A DNA stretch of 64,000 nt. Origin: Acorus gramineus (lineage: Eukaryota > Streptophyta > Magnoliopsida > Acorales > Acoraceae). The stretch spans positions 2,337,484-2,401,483 of the forward strand of contig JAUJYN010000013.1 of the NCBI GenBank assembly GCA_030737835.1, read 5' to 3'. Shown piece after piece: positions 21,501 to 31,507 of the stretch; the first letter of the stretch is position 1, and the number at the start of each line of letters is the position of its first letter. Position numbers and translations under genes: made by a program. The notes beneath the pieces are model-generated. The model was not told the DNA's origin. It saw only the letters and a list, made by a program, of their open reading frames with translations, and did not search any database.

Positions 21501-24500
21501 ATGTAGAACCAAATGAGCAGTGCTCCAAACCCAGACCTTCACAACATATTATAGCACCATTAAAGAAATAATAAGAAAATGCTTCACAAATGCGTTTCAA
21601 TGTGCTGGGAACTCAGAATTCTTACATGGCTCTCAAGATTAATCGATTTTCAAGCAAGAATGGCTCATCCATCATTAAGAACCTACAAAAAAATTGAGAA
21701 AAAAGAAAACGTTGCAGAAATAAGAAGTGTAATGGAAATGTAAAAAAAGTACACCATGTATTTTTCTGACTTATGTTAACCTGATTAAATTCTCTCTGTT
21801 TGATGAAATGTGTAATTTTGCTGAAGCTGATCTTGGTAGGGCTCCTGCTTCGAGCAAAACAGTTCGATCATCTTCTTTATTCGTCTCATTTCCCAGTTCA
21901 GAAAGATTAACATCTGAATGACTGAACCAGAAACATAGGTGTCAACAAAACATGTACATGGCTCTCAAGAAGCATATGAAATCCTAGCATTGAGTGGAGT
22001 GAGGATTGTTGATAAATTGCCCATCTAACAGAAGAAAAAAAAGGAAATTTCAAATGGAACATGACCTAAATAAAAGGTGTCTTGCAGCAAAAAAAGGCTT
22101 TTGAACTTGCATTGATTAGCTGCTTATTTTGTCTTTGTAACTTCTCAATAATAAATTTTTATATTTTTGTATTGAAACTATAGGGAAGTTGAATATGGAG
22201 ACATGTTGAATCACGAATAGCAACTTAAAGAAAACCCCCAAAAAATATGGAAAAAATCTGTAACCCAAACTCTGAGTCTATGACTATGTAATCAACGGAC
22301 AATTTTAAAGAGGTCTGGAAATGATTTTGTCACCCATAGTTTGACTAGGGTGATTTAATTTTAAATATTTTAATTTTCATAAAAGTTAACACAGAGTCAC
22401 AGAGCTTTCAGAGATAAGCTACATTATTGATGTTATCATATTTTAGGAACCTGTTAAAGGTACTGAGTATTCCTCATAAACTATACAAGTTTAAGGATAG
22501 TTTCCCATAGTTTAAATGCTAAAGGAGAGACCAAAGATACCTCGATGAAATTTCACAAGGCTCACATGCCTCTTGTAAAGATTTGAGAGTTTTACCATCT
22601 TAATGTGATTGTTCCTTACTTCCTTATTTCAGACAGTAAATGATAAACTATCAATCAGATCACTTGAGCAAATCACTCCAATCCTTAACCAATAACTTAC
22701 ACTTTTGGAGGGGAGGATGATCTTTTATACTCGAGATATTCAGAATATATCCATGCAATGAACACAGGAAAAACTCCAACCAAAAAAGAAACCTACAAAG
22801 TAGAGAGATAATAACCATTAGCATATCACATGCAAAAACAAAATATTCATATGATAATTTCAAAATAAATGGACAATATAAAAGAAATGCATTCAAGCAA
22901 GTTAAGAAACAATAATCGGCATGCCAACTGACTTAAATTTATTAATAAATACATTATGTTGTGAAAAATTAATAATCATATTCAGAAAATGATGTTTAAC
23001 AATGGTTAATCATATTCTCTCTCCTTTCGGATTATGTAATTCGAATTCAGTAATGGAATCGGATAGCAAACATCTACTTTTCTTTCAAAAAAACAATGGG
23101 TAATGAAGAGAGAGATCTAACGTATGCATGCCTTAACAGCTTAACTCCCACTTTATGACTCCCGGTTTGCAATGATCATTGGGAGGAGGTGGTACATTTG
23201 CTAATTCAATGCCCAATGGCGCGTCGAATCTGGGCCCGAGTTGGATCCTCCACCGGCCTCTCCACTGACTTCTCCACTTTGGACGGCATGTGGGAGGCGG
23301 GGCGCAAGCTCACGTCAAAGGGTGATCGAAGTTCCAAGGCAAAGGTATCCCAACTTATTGTCCCCGCGGTTGTATAAGCCCTTTGGAACGCGTGCAACCA
23401 GCTGCTTTTTCGTAGTCAAGCTTGGTACAAGGAGAACATCTAGGAAGCCTTCATGAGGTTCATGAAAGATTGGGGTATGTATGGGGTTGGTTCGGGAAGG
23501 GTCGCTTTCTATAGAGACAAACTCCAAGTGATGTAACGGGCCTCGATTGCATGAGGAAACCCTTAGAAACCTCTTCTAGTTGTTACCTCATGCCTATAGT
23601 GGCTTGATCTTTGTGTGCTTTGGGCGCATGCCTCAGTTTTTATAAAATTGTGGTGGCGTGCCTACCGTTCATCAAAAAAAAAAAAAAAAAACTCCCACTT
23701 TATAACTGCTCTCTTTTTCAACCATTAAAAACATCTTTAATTTCAACTTTACACACATTTTCTACAACATGGACATTTAGGCTCCTGTCAAAATTCAAGA
23801 CAATACAACATGATATATACACAATGTTCTCATTCATGGTAGTTCATGGTTCTACTATGGGCATTGTCATTGAATCTCTATTATATATTTAGTTACAAAT
23901 ACAGCTCTAAAAGAGAGTCTTCATGTTTATTGTTATGTTTGAGATTCTGGATAAATTAATTTTAAATTCTGTTACTTTCATTTTACCTTTGTTTGATTCA
24001 TCCAGAGGAGAGTACTGATATACCCAGAGTCTGAATTGTGCCAATAAGCTGATAATAGATACTTATAAACACTAAGAAAAGCGTGTGAAAAAGGTATAAC
24101 ATTTGGAAATTACGCGTCCAATTACATGTATATTATTAGAGAATCATGTCAGCAAATTGGCACACATATTGAATAACTAGTAAAAAATTATCTTAAATCA
24201 GATAGCTTGAATGACAAAGATAAAGGAATACAAAAATATATCTACATAGAATTTATGCATTCTGAAGTTAGTGGATTTATATAATAACGAGTTAGGATGC
24301 ATCAGTCATAAACAAAACTTTTGCTGGATTGAAAATGAATATTACTGAAAGACCAAGCTGATTCTTAAAGCCCCCATTTGGGGTGCAAGATAGCCTTATT
24401 CAGGATAGATAGCTATTGGGGCAGTTCCTATCTAATTGCATATCTATTGAGGTTTATTCTTCATTTCTTCCTAACAAATCTGGTTTTTTTTTCTAATCCC

Positions 24501-26166
24501 ACCCTATTTGATCCTTATTCTGCACTGGAAAGGGGAGCAAAGTGTTTATGAAGACAAAGGAATTAAATAACAATAAAGATGGAATCAAATACTTTTGTAG
24601 GTGTCTTTTACCAACCAAACATTAGCATTTCACCCAGGAAAACAATCAGTCCAGTAAGCCAAGTTCCTCTACATAAACCATGTCATATTTGGACATTTCA
24701 GTTCAAGTGAGATCAACCCTAAAATCCTATTCCTCGCCAAACCTACTTACATCATATATAATCACTTCGAGATATGTTTCCATCACACGGCATAGGCACA
24801 TGGATCTGATATTCCCCTAGGATGCTATCACATTCAGAACATTCTTGAATGTACTTCTCAATTGTTGTTAATATAGGATGCAAAAAAAGGTTTTGATAAC
24901 GATCTTGGGTAGGAAGAATAATTAAATGAACAAGACATCATACTCTAGCTAAGTAAAACTTTAACTCAATTCCAGGGAAAGGGAAAACACCAGCCGTATA
25001 CATTTTTTCCCATACTAGTGAATCAATCAACCGTTCCTAGATAATTGACCATCATAAATTTTGCTAGATCAACAGATTTTTCACTTGCCGATTTTGTTTA
25101 AATATCAGAGTAAAATTCTTGGTGGTAGACTCCACCTTCTTTCCAAAAAAAGCATTTGCATAGAAAGTCAGACTTGGGATAAAGACAAAGTGATGAATGA
25201 AGAAGCAGTATATTACAAAGTTACTCCTTCCAATAACAAAGTGAGGGACAATGTGCATTGTCTAGATTTCCCAATAAAATTTATCTATGAATGAATGGAT
25301 TGTACCGGCTCCTTCGTCAAACTTTTCTCCAACTATCATTGATTAGAATAGAAGCTATGCTAGATGCCATCCTGCCTTTGTTTAGCAATCAATGCATTCT
25401 GTTTATCTCAAACCATCATTCAATTCCTCCTGGATTTGTTCAGTATTGAGTACATTCTGTTTATCTCAACTCATTGTTCAAGAGGATGATAGCCTAGCCT
25501 TCCAAGCATGTTTCTTTTGTGGACAGAACAAGTGAATGTGAAGCCTCCATCTTATTAGCCCCATTCACTTTGTCTAAACACAAAAGAATGTGGTACCTTA
25601 CCTCTGTAAAGACGAAGTTTAAAGTGACATCTGATCTTTCAAACAAAAAATTGGAGTTGAATTCCATCCCGCACAGAAGAAACCACAAAGACTCTTCTAA
25701 GAAAAATAAGTTGATGTTTTAACCCACATGGGATTAGCTCTTTGGCTAGAGCCATTGGTTTTTTTCGATCTTCTTATCAGCTCTTTATTGTCTGAAATTA
25801 GTAGAGTATGCAGGAAGATCTCAAGATCTCACACAGCCCTCTTATCTTCGCAATGTCAACTAATGTTTCGCAAAGTATATAAAAATTCAACCCATTTTGC
25901 CTGAGTAAAATCTCATATGCTAGACCACCCAAAAAACAATTCCCATGCAATGATCCAAAATCTATAAACAAAAACCAATTCAATCAAACAATCTCGATTC
26001 AAGCTATTACACAATAACAAAAAAAACACACGCACACGACATAACATACAATCAAAATCTCTCCCTCTGTCAGTCAAATCAACAAACACAGACAAAACCA
26101 AAAAAAAAAAAAAAAGAAACACCATCCGCGCACCTGACCAGGCGATACAGGACCCAAATACGCCAT
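15543..26166 (-). CDS. REDUCED WALL ACETYLATION (RWA) protein, Cas1p/CASD1-like multi-pass acetylation factor, fifteen exons
   Basis: RWA proteins are Golgi membrane proteins needed for O-acetylation of plant cell-wall polysaccharides; they are thought to move or donate acetyl groups to TBL transferases. Coding exons (minus): 26166-26134, 22792-22701, 21921-21781, 21682-21626, 21536-21464, 20290-20132, 18011-17862, 17758-17503, 17401-17280, 17170-17084, 17007-16919, 16804-16742, 16651-16595, 15908-15812, 15728-15543. All junctions are GT-AG with consistent phase, giving 1662 bp (553 aa); known RWAs are about 540-570 aa. Diagnostic segments are [33 protein letters not shown] at the N-terminus, [14 protein letters not shown] (exon 6), [19 protein letters not shown] (exon 7), [19 protein letters not shown] (exon 8), [18 protein letters not shown] (exon 9) and [17 protein letters not shown] (exons 12-13). 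About ten hydrophobic segments are visible. The last exon contains ATG|GTAAGG, so an alternative splice to a further terminal exon is possible. The paralogue (RWA1-4) was not determined. Confidence 0.93.
23143..23703 (+). repeat. Target-site duplication around the intronic LINE
   Basis: AACTCCCACTTTAT occurs at 23143-23156 and again at 23690-23703, directly before the LINE fragment and directly after its poly(A) tail. A 14 bp exact duplication is the expected result of L1-type target-primed insertion. Confidence 0.9.
23157..23689 (+). mobile_element. 5'-truncated LINE fragment in intron 1 of the RWA gene
   Basis: The frame at 23189 reads [18 protein letters not shown], the zinc-binding C-terminal region that follows plant LINE reverse transcriptases (zf-RVT). 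It is followed by a frameshifted WNACNQL..AWYKENI and FMKDWG segment, a 3' UTR and a poly(A) run at about 23673-23689. Only the last about 530 bp of the element is present. It lies antisense to the RWA gene, inside the 3.3 kb first intron (22793-26133), well away from the splice sites. Confidence 0.9.
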
Positions 26167-26301
26167 CGTTTCAACAAAAGATCAAAACTTTCCTTCCTTT
26201 ATCCTCTCCGGAGATCAAAATCTCAAAGACCCAGATGAGAAAAACCCATGAAAATCACAAAAACACCAAACCCAAAACGCATAAGAAGCCCCTCCAACTG
26301 A

Positions 26302-26330
26302 AACACACACACACACACAGAGAGAGAGAG
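26302..26330. repeat. Microsatellite (CA)n(GA)n near the RWA 5' end
   Basis: A short CA run followed by a GA run lies about 140-165 bp upstream of the RWA start codon, probably in the 5' UTR or core promoter. Confidence 0.8.
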
Positions 26331-26643
26331 GTGGTTGAAGAGAAGGGGATCTGAAGCAACGTCTGGCTTCAAAGGTGGGCAAAACGTCGGAAGAGAAGTC
26401 CCGCATGTAGGGAGTGGTTGAAATGGTCTTTTTTGTTTTTCTTTTGTTTATCAAAGGTTTTCTCTTCTGATTGTTTTATATAAAAAAAAATTATTTGGTG
26501 GGTTTGACTTTAGGTTTCTTGATTTTGGAACTATTTTATTATGGTTTCAAAATATTTAGGAGTAGTGGTTCGATTGGATCTATATTTAGGATTTCTATTT
26601 TATTTATTAATGATTGGATTCTTTGTTGTGTCTTTCATTCTTT

Positions 26644-27097
26644 GGGACAAATTTTCAAATAACCCCCTAAAAACTATCCAAAATCCATATAACCCCATCA
26701 CTTTTCTTGAAGTTATCCAAACAATCCCCCAAATTAAACTTCCATTGACAAATGAAAAATATTATGTGAATATTCTGTTTAATCAACCATGGCTAAATAA
26801 TGTGTTAAAAATATAAAAAACCATCTATAAATGATGTTGTACTCTTTTCAATAAATTATAAAATCTTATCCAGAAAGATAAAATCATCATCTATAGATAA
26901 TTTTTTGCATTATTATTTTATTATAGCGGGTTTTGGGTATACTTTATTTTCAATCAGAGTTAATCATGCAAAATATTTATCAGATGTTAATGTAAATTTG
27001 GATTTATAAAAAAGTTTTTAGGGATTACATTGATTTCAGGATAAATTAGGGGGTTATATGGATTTTGGTCAGTCCAGGGGGTTATATTGATTTTTCC
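26644..27097. mobile_element. Probable Mutator-type MITE with degraded inverted ends
   Basis: The left end GGGACAAATTTTCAAATAAC and the right end, read on the minus strand as GGAAAAATCAATATAACCCC, are imperfect inverted repeats. Inside are repeated blocks like CCATATAACCCC and GGGGGTTATATGGATTTTGG in inverse orientation. The ends resemble the terminal repeats at 35145 and 31480. No clear 9 bp TSD was found. It lies about 480 bp upstream of the RWA start codon. Confidence 0.5.
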
Positions 27098-27518
27098 TTT
27101 TTTTTTATTTTTTGTTTGGGGGGAGGTGTGGAGGTTTTTTCGTGCGGTCGTCGTGATGATGAAAAGATCATGACCGTTGATTGAGTTGTTCTGTGGTTGA
27201 AAAAGATTTCAGGGGGACGACTTGACGTGGAAACGTGAAATGTGTTTTTCTTTTTGGATCGTGCGGTTGTTGGATTGTCAGATTACAAGTGGGGCCCGCG
27301 ATTGTACTCGCCACCCCATTATGGGATTTCATTTTCAGGTTTGTTTAGTGTTAGGTAAGTGTTTGAAAACCTTTTAAAAAGTGTGTGGTTGTACATAAAT
27401 TAGCTTAATTTACATTTATTGGTTTTTATGATTATTGTTTTGTACTAAAAGTTAAATATATTTTTTAATTATGTCAGTTACTCCGTTCGTTTTATCGTCC
27501 GTTTTACAATTTTGTATA

Positions 27519-29103
27519 CAGTGGCGGATCTATAAGTAAACTAGATCGGGCTATAGCTCATAGGGGTGCAACTTGGGTCGGTTCAACCAGACCCAACCCA
27601 GTTCATGGACAAGTTTGGGTTGAGATTTTTTTCTGTCGGGTTCAACCTGATCCGAACCTGAATTAACCCGAACCCAATTTGAGTCATGTTCGGGTTGAGG
27701 GGTCGGGTTAGGCGGGCTCAACCAGAACCCGACCACCAATGCATGTTAACATAAATATTATGCTGCCACAACATACCTACATTTCACTAAACCCTAAAAA
27801 CCCAAATTACATATTGTCTTATTTTTTTTGTTTTGTTTGTTTTTTGTGTAGGCTTATTTGTATGTACGTAGTAAAAATTGATTTGAACATTGAAGGTGAA
27901 GGGTTTTTTTAGCAAGTGCTGAAGATTTTTTTTATATTTTTGTTGAAAAGCGATGAAGCTATATTTAGCTTAATTAAAATTTAGAATATGTATTCATAAA
28001 CTATTTAGATTTTGTAAGTTTTTTTTGTGGTGAATATACATTTAATAAATTAGATTTTATTGTGTTGTTTATTAAATAATTTTTATGATCTTTTAAGTAT
28101 TAAACCCAAGCTCGATCCGAGCCCGAATTCAACCCAAACTTGACCCGAACCCGCGGGTTGAGGTCGGGTTCGAGTTCGGGTTGAGGTCAGGTTCGGGTTG
28201 GACTCTATGCAATGCGGGTTAAAGCCGAACCCGACCCAACCCGCCTGAGTTGCACCCCTAATAGCCCAGCCCAGATTTATCAAGAAAATCCCTTTATACC
28301 CCTTAAACCTATATCCTAATTAAATTAATCTATAACAAGCATAGATTTTTTATTTTATTTTGGTCCATCATATCATATTTTCGTGGGAAATATTTAGTTG
28401 ATTTTGAGGAGAAAAATGTGTTGGGATATTAGGATTGATATGTAAAACAGATTTGGTGAAGAAAAATAAGGGTGGGAGGGATATGGACATATAATTTGTT
28501 TATGGTTGAATTAAAACCTAAATTATTATTTTTGTATTTTAAATGGATTAATTTAGTTGCAATAGGTGTGGCACTTTGCTAAGTTTGCCTCTAATTAAAT
28601 TGTTTTGGTCCTTATTTTTAAAAAAATTTTGTGGCATGTAAAAATTGCCACCATATATTTAAAAGCACTTTTTTTTTAAAAAAAAAAAAGTGCATGCTAA
28701 AATCACTTTTTTTGTGTGTGATTTTTGGTGATTTTATTTTCTCTTTCTAAATATCTGTTTCAATCTCTAAGTGTGATAGTGGTTTTGTTTTTTAAAATAA
28801 ATAAATAGGTTTTTTATCACTTCTTTCATTGAAACAATGTGCGCAATTCTATTTTTATATGTATTTTTAATGTGTCATTATAAAAAAAATTATAAAAAAA
28901 GGCAATAGTTTTTATTGATTTTTTAGAGTAATGTTTACTTATATAACTTTTTATATATCTATGTGATTCTCATGAGTGGATTTTAATTATAAATTTGATT
29001 TATTCATATAAAATTTTAATTAGTGCTTTTTATCAAGCATGAATTTTTTTTTACTAAAATTTAATTCAACCCATCCCAAAATTATATCTTGGCTCTGCAC
29101 CTG
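27519..29103. mobile_element. hAT-like non-autonomous element, copy A, with a hAT MITE inserted
   Basis: The left end CAGTGGCGGATC and the right end, reverse-complemented CAGGTGCAGAGCC, form imperfect inverted repeats. The body (28270-29100) is homologous to 33110-34030 (copy B), for example the shared GGTGTTGGGAT, AAACAGATTTGGTG and GCCTCTAATTAAATTGTTTT blocks. It has no coding capacity. The right end recurs in copy B as CTGGCTCCGCC. Family assignment rests on end sequence and the 8 bp TSD. Confidence 0.65.
27561..28260. mobile_element. hAT-type MITE, 700 bp, nested in copy A
   Basis: It begins TAGGGGTGCAACT and ends AGTTGCACCCCTA, a perfect 13 bp terminal inverted repeat. It is flanked by ATAGCTCA (27553-27560) and ATAGCCCA (28261-28268), an 8 bp TSD with one mismatch. 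The subterminal regions are rich in GGTCGGGTT/AACCCGACC-type units in inverted arrangement. It contains no gene. The uninterrupted homologous site is visible at about 31538-31552 in copy B (GGGCTATAGCCCGGCCC), which proves that it is an insertion. Confidence 0.9.
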
Positions 29104-29459
29104 CCTGTATACAATGATAACATAACATATATTGTATTATCATAGTATATAGAGATTCTATTATAGTGTATGAACTTTTTTTTTCTTCATTTTTATAAAA
29201 TGAAAAAGATACACTACTAGATTTTAATATATATATCATTTCATACAACTGCATATGCTTTAATGGGATTGTTATGTGGTTAGAGGATAATGTTATGGTC
29301 AGCCCCATTTCCAACCTCAATTCCCATCTACATGTATTTTGAATTTTTTAAAAATAGCATACCTCATCTAATGAGATAAATGCTTTTATAAAAAATGAAG
29401 CATATACTCTAATAAATTGCATGAATGCATTTATAGAAAATGTAAAAAAATTCTTTTGA

Positions 29460-29814
29460 AGCATATGCCTTTTTTTTTATTATTATTGTAACGATAGGCC
29501 TCTTCATTAGTAATAACGATAGGAGCCCAAATAAAGATACAAGAAAGAAAGCAGTAAAACACCAGTCCCATGGGAGCCGGTTAGAAGAGATGTCTACTTG
29601 CTCCCAAAGGCACCAAGGCCCTAAAGGATTACAAGAAATTAATGCCCCTAACCCCTATACAAATCTTCCCCCAATTGAGAATAAGTCTCTTATAATAAGC
29701 TCCTAAATGTTCTCCTCATATAGCCTTTGACCCCTGGATATCACCAGATTACGATTCACCCATATCCACCAAACCACCGCATAAAGCACATACCTTGTTA
29801 ACGTGAGCATATGC
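29460..29814 (-). mobile_element. LINE 3'-end insertion, about 337 bp, with TSD
   Basis: The minus-strand translation gives VVWWIWVNRNLVISRGQRLYEENI followed by a stop and IIRDLFSI, the conserved end of plant LINE ORF2. A T-rich run at 29470-29490 is the poly(A) tail on the minus strand. AGCATATGC at 29460-29468 and 29806-29814 is the target-site duplication. The body is 29469-29805. Several stops show that it is dead. Confidence 0.85.
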
Positions 29815-30918
29815 ATCGTTATTTTTTTATCAACACATATAGATCAAGAATTGGGGTTGGAAACGGATCTGGGTGTAACAACGCCCGGGTTAAATGTATC
29901 ATTTTCCTTTTTATAATAAAAGAAAAGTAAAAGTCTGTTGGTTTAGGCCCAGATTGGGTCCAGCCCAATTAAGGACTTGATAAGCCCATTTGAGGGCCCA
30001 TGCATGCATGGGGGCCAATGCACACGTGCATAATCACGTGGGGGAGTGTATAAAAGTTCACCAAATTTCCCGTAAAGGTCTAACATTAATCTTCTTATCT
30101 TATGTAAAGGTTCACGAAATTTCATGAAAATCAACATTTGCTTGAAATATGAATTTCTTTTTAACTTCTTTTTCCTATATAGTTCCCCTGTTCATAAAAT
30201 CAACATTTTAATCTTCTAATGTAAAGGTTCGTGGAATATAATATCTAGATTAGCTAGCCTTGAGCCTAAGAACAATCAGGTGATTGCACATATTGTCAAA
30301 GGTGACAAGGAGGACATGGACTTGTGGAGGACCATGACCAAGAATGACCAGAAAGACTGTTTATGCTTATATAATATTTCTCACTTCATTACTAGACATT
30401 AAAAATTGTTTATGATAGTAATAACTTGCATGACAAGGTGTCCATATACTTGATCACTCCTTTTGTCACTCGAGTGAATTGCTCCCAAGATATATTAAAT
30501 AATGCTACGTATAATCTTTTTTTTGAGCCTCAATTCTCTAGTATAAAAGTAGTGTTTTGAATTTTTTAAACATAATTAATATACTTCATCTAATAAGGTA
30601 TATGTTTTTATAAAAAAAAATGAAACATACACTCCAATAAATTGCATTGGGGCATTTATAAAAAATGTGAAATACTTTTTTATAAAAATTTATATCATAT
30701 TAATGTGAGTATATGTTGTTGTGGTTTTCAATGTATCGTCGCATGGGAGATTGGAATTAGGTCTAAAAAAAAAACTATGTAACAACACTCGGATATATCA
30801 TGATTTCTATTTGGAAGTTGCAAAAATATAGGTAAATAAAAATCTATATATTTCTGGGATGATGAGCAACCTAATATATGATCCTTGTGAGAAACCATGT
30901 CGAAGGGCCTTCTTATAT
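29815..30918. other. Intergenic DNA without a recognisable gene
   Basis: AT-rich sequence with decayed repeats. About 30540-30700 resembles about 29330-29450 (shared CATCTAATAAGRTA and ATAAATTGCAT-type blocks). Nothing coding is supported. Confidence 0.5.
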
Positions 30919-31322
30919 ATTGTGTTTATATTTTATTTTTTTAAAAGAAAAGGTAGATGTTTGCTACCCATTTCATTTACTGAATTCGAATTACAAACTC
31001 TGAACGGAAGGATAATAGAAACATAAGACAAGAATAAAAAGTCTGGTGAGAAAGTAAAGCATTTGAGGATAACTCGCGACGCCCTTCCTCCAAGTTGGAT
31101 GAGTCATCTAACTGACGGGAGACACATGCACCCGATCACTCCTCTATATATAGGCTCCCGTTGAGGAATTGAATGTTCTTCGCTTTCGCTATATAGCGGC
31201 CCCAATCCCGCATACATGCTCGAAACATCTCCCACATATTTTCTTCATACACGCGTGCGCTGTTGAACAACGTATCGTTTTGAGTCCTCCAGATTGTCCA
31301 TGCTCCCGCATTGTGTTTACAT
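30919..31322 (-). mobile_element. LINE 3'-end insertion, about 378 bp, with TSD
   Basis: Minus-strand translation from about 31309 gives AGAWTIWRTQNDTLF..ARVYEENMWEMF and CMRDWGRY, the C-terminal end of a plant LINE ORF2, with a stop at 31136-31138. A T-rich run at about 30932-30943 is the minus-strand poly(A). ATTGTGTTTATAT (30919-30931) and ATTGTGTTTACAT (31310-31322) form a 13 bp TSD with one mismatch. This copy differs in sequence from the one at 29469, so it is an independent insertion. Confidence 0.85.
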
Positions 31323-31507
31323 ATTGAAATTAGAAGTAAATGGATGGAAGTATTTATTGATATTCTGATTTTCATATCACTATCTTATGATAAATATAAG
31401 ATCTTATATTTATATGTGTGTAACCTGTAAGATCACGCCACATGTCTTGGTACTTAACATGCACCATAGTTATATTATAGGGAAAAATTGATATAACTCG
31501 ATCCCTG

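Larger units (their letters stand above)
27511..29111. repeat. 8-bp target-site duplication of the hAT-like element
   Basis: TTTGTATA (27511-27518) and CCTGTATA (29104-29111) flank the element; six of eight bases match, as expected for an old 8 bp duplication typical of hAT transposons. Confidence 0.55.
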
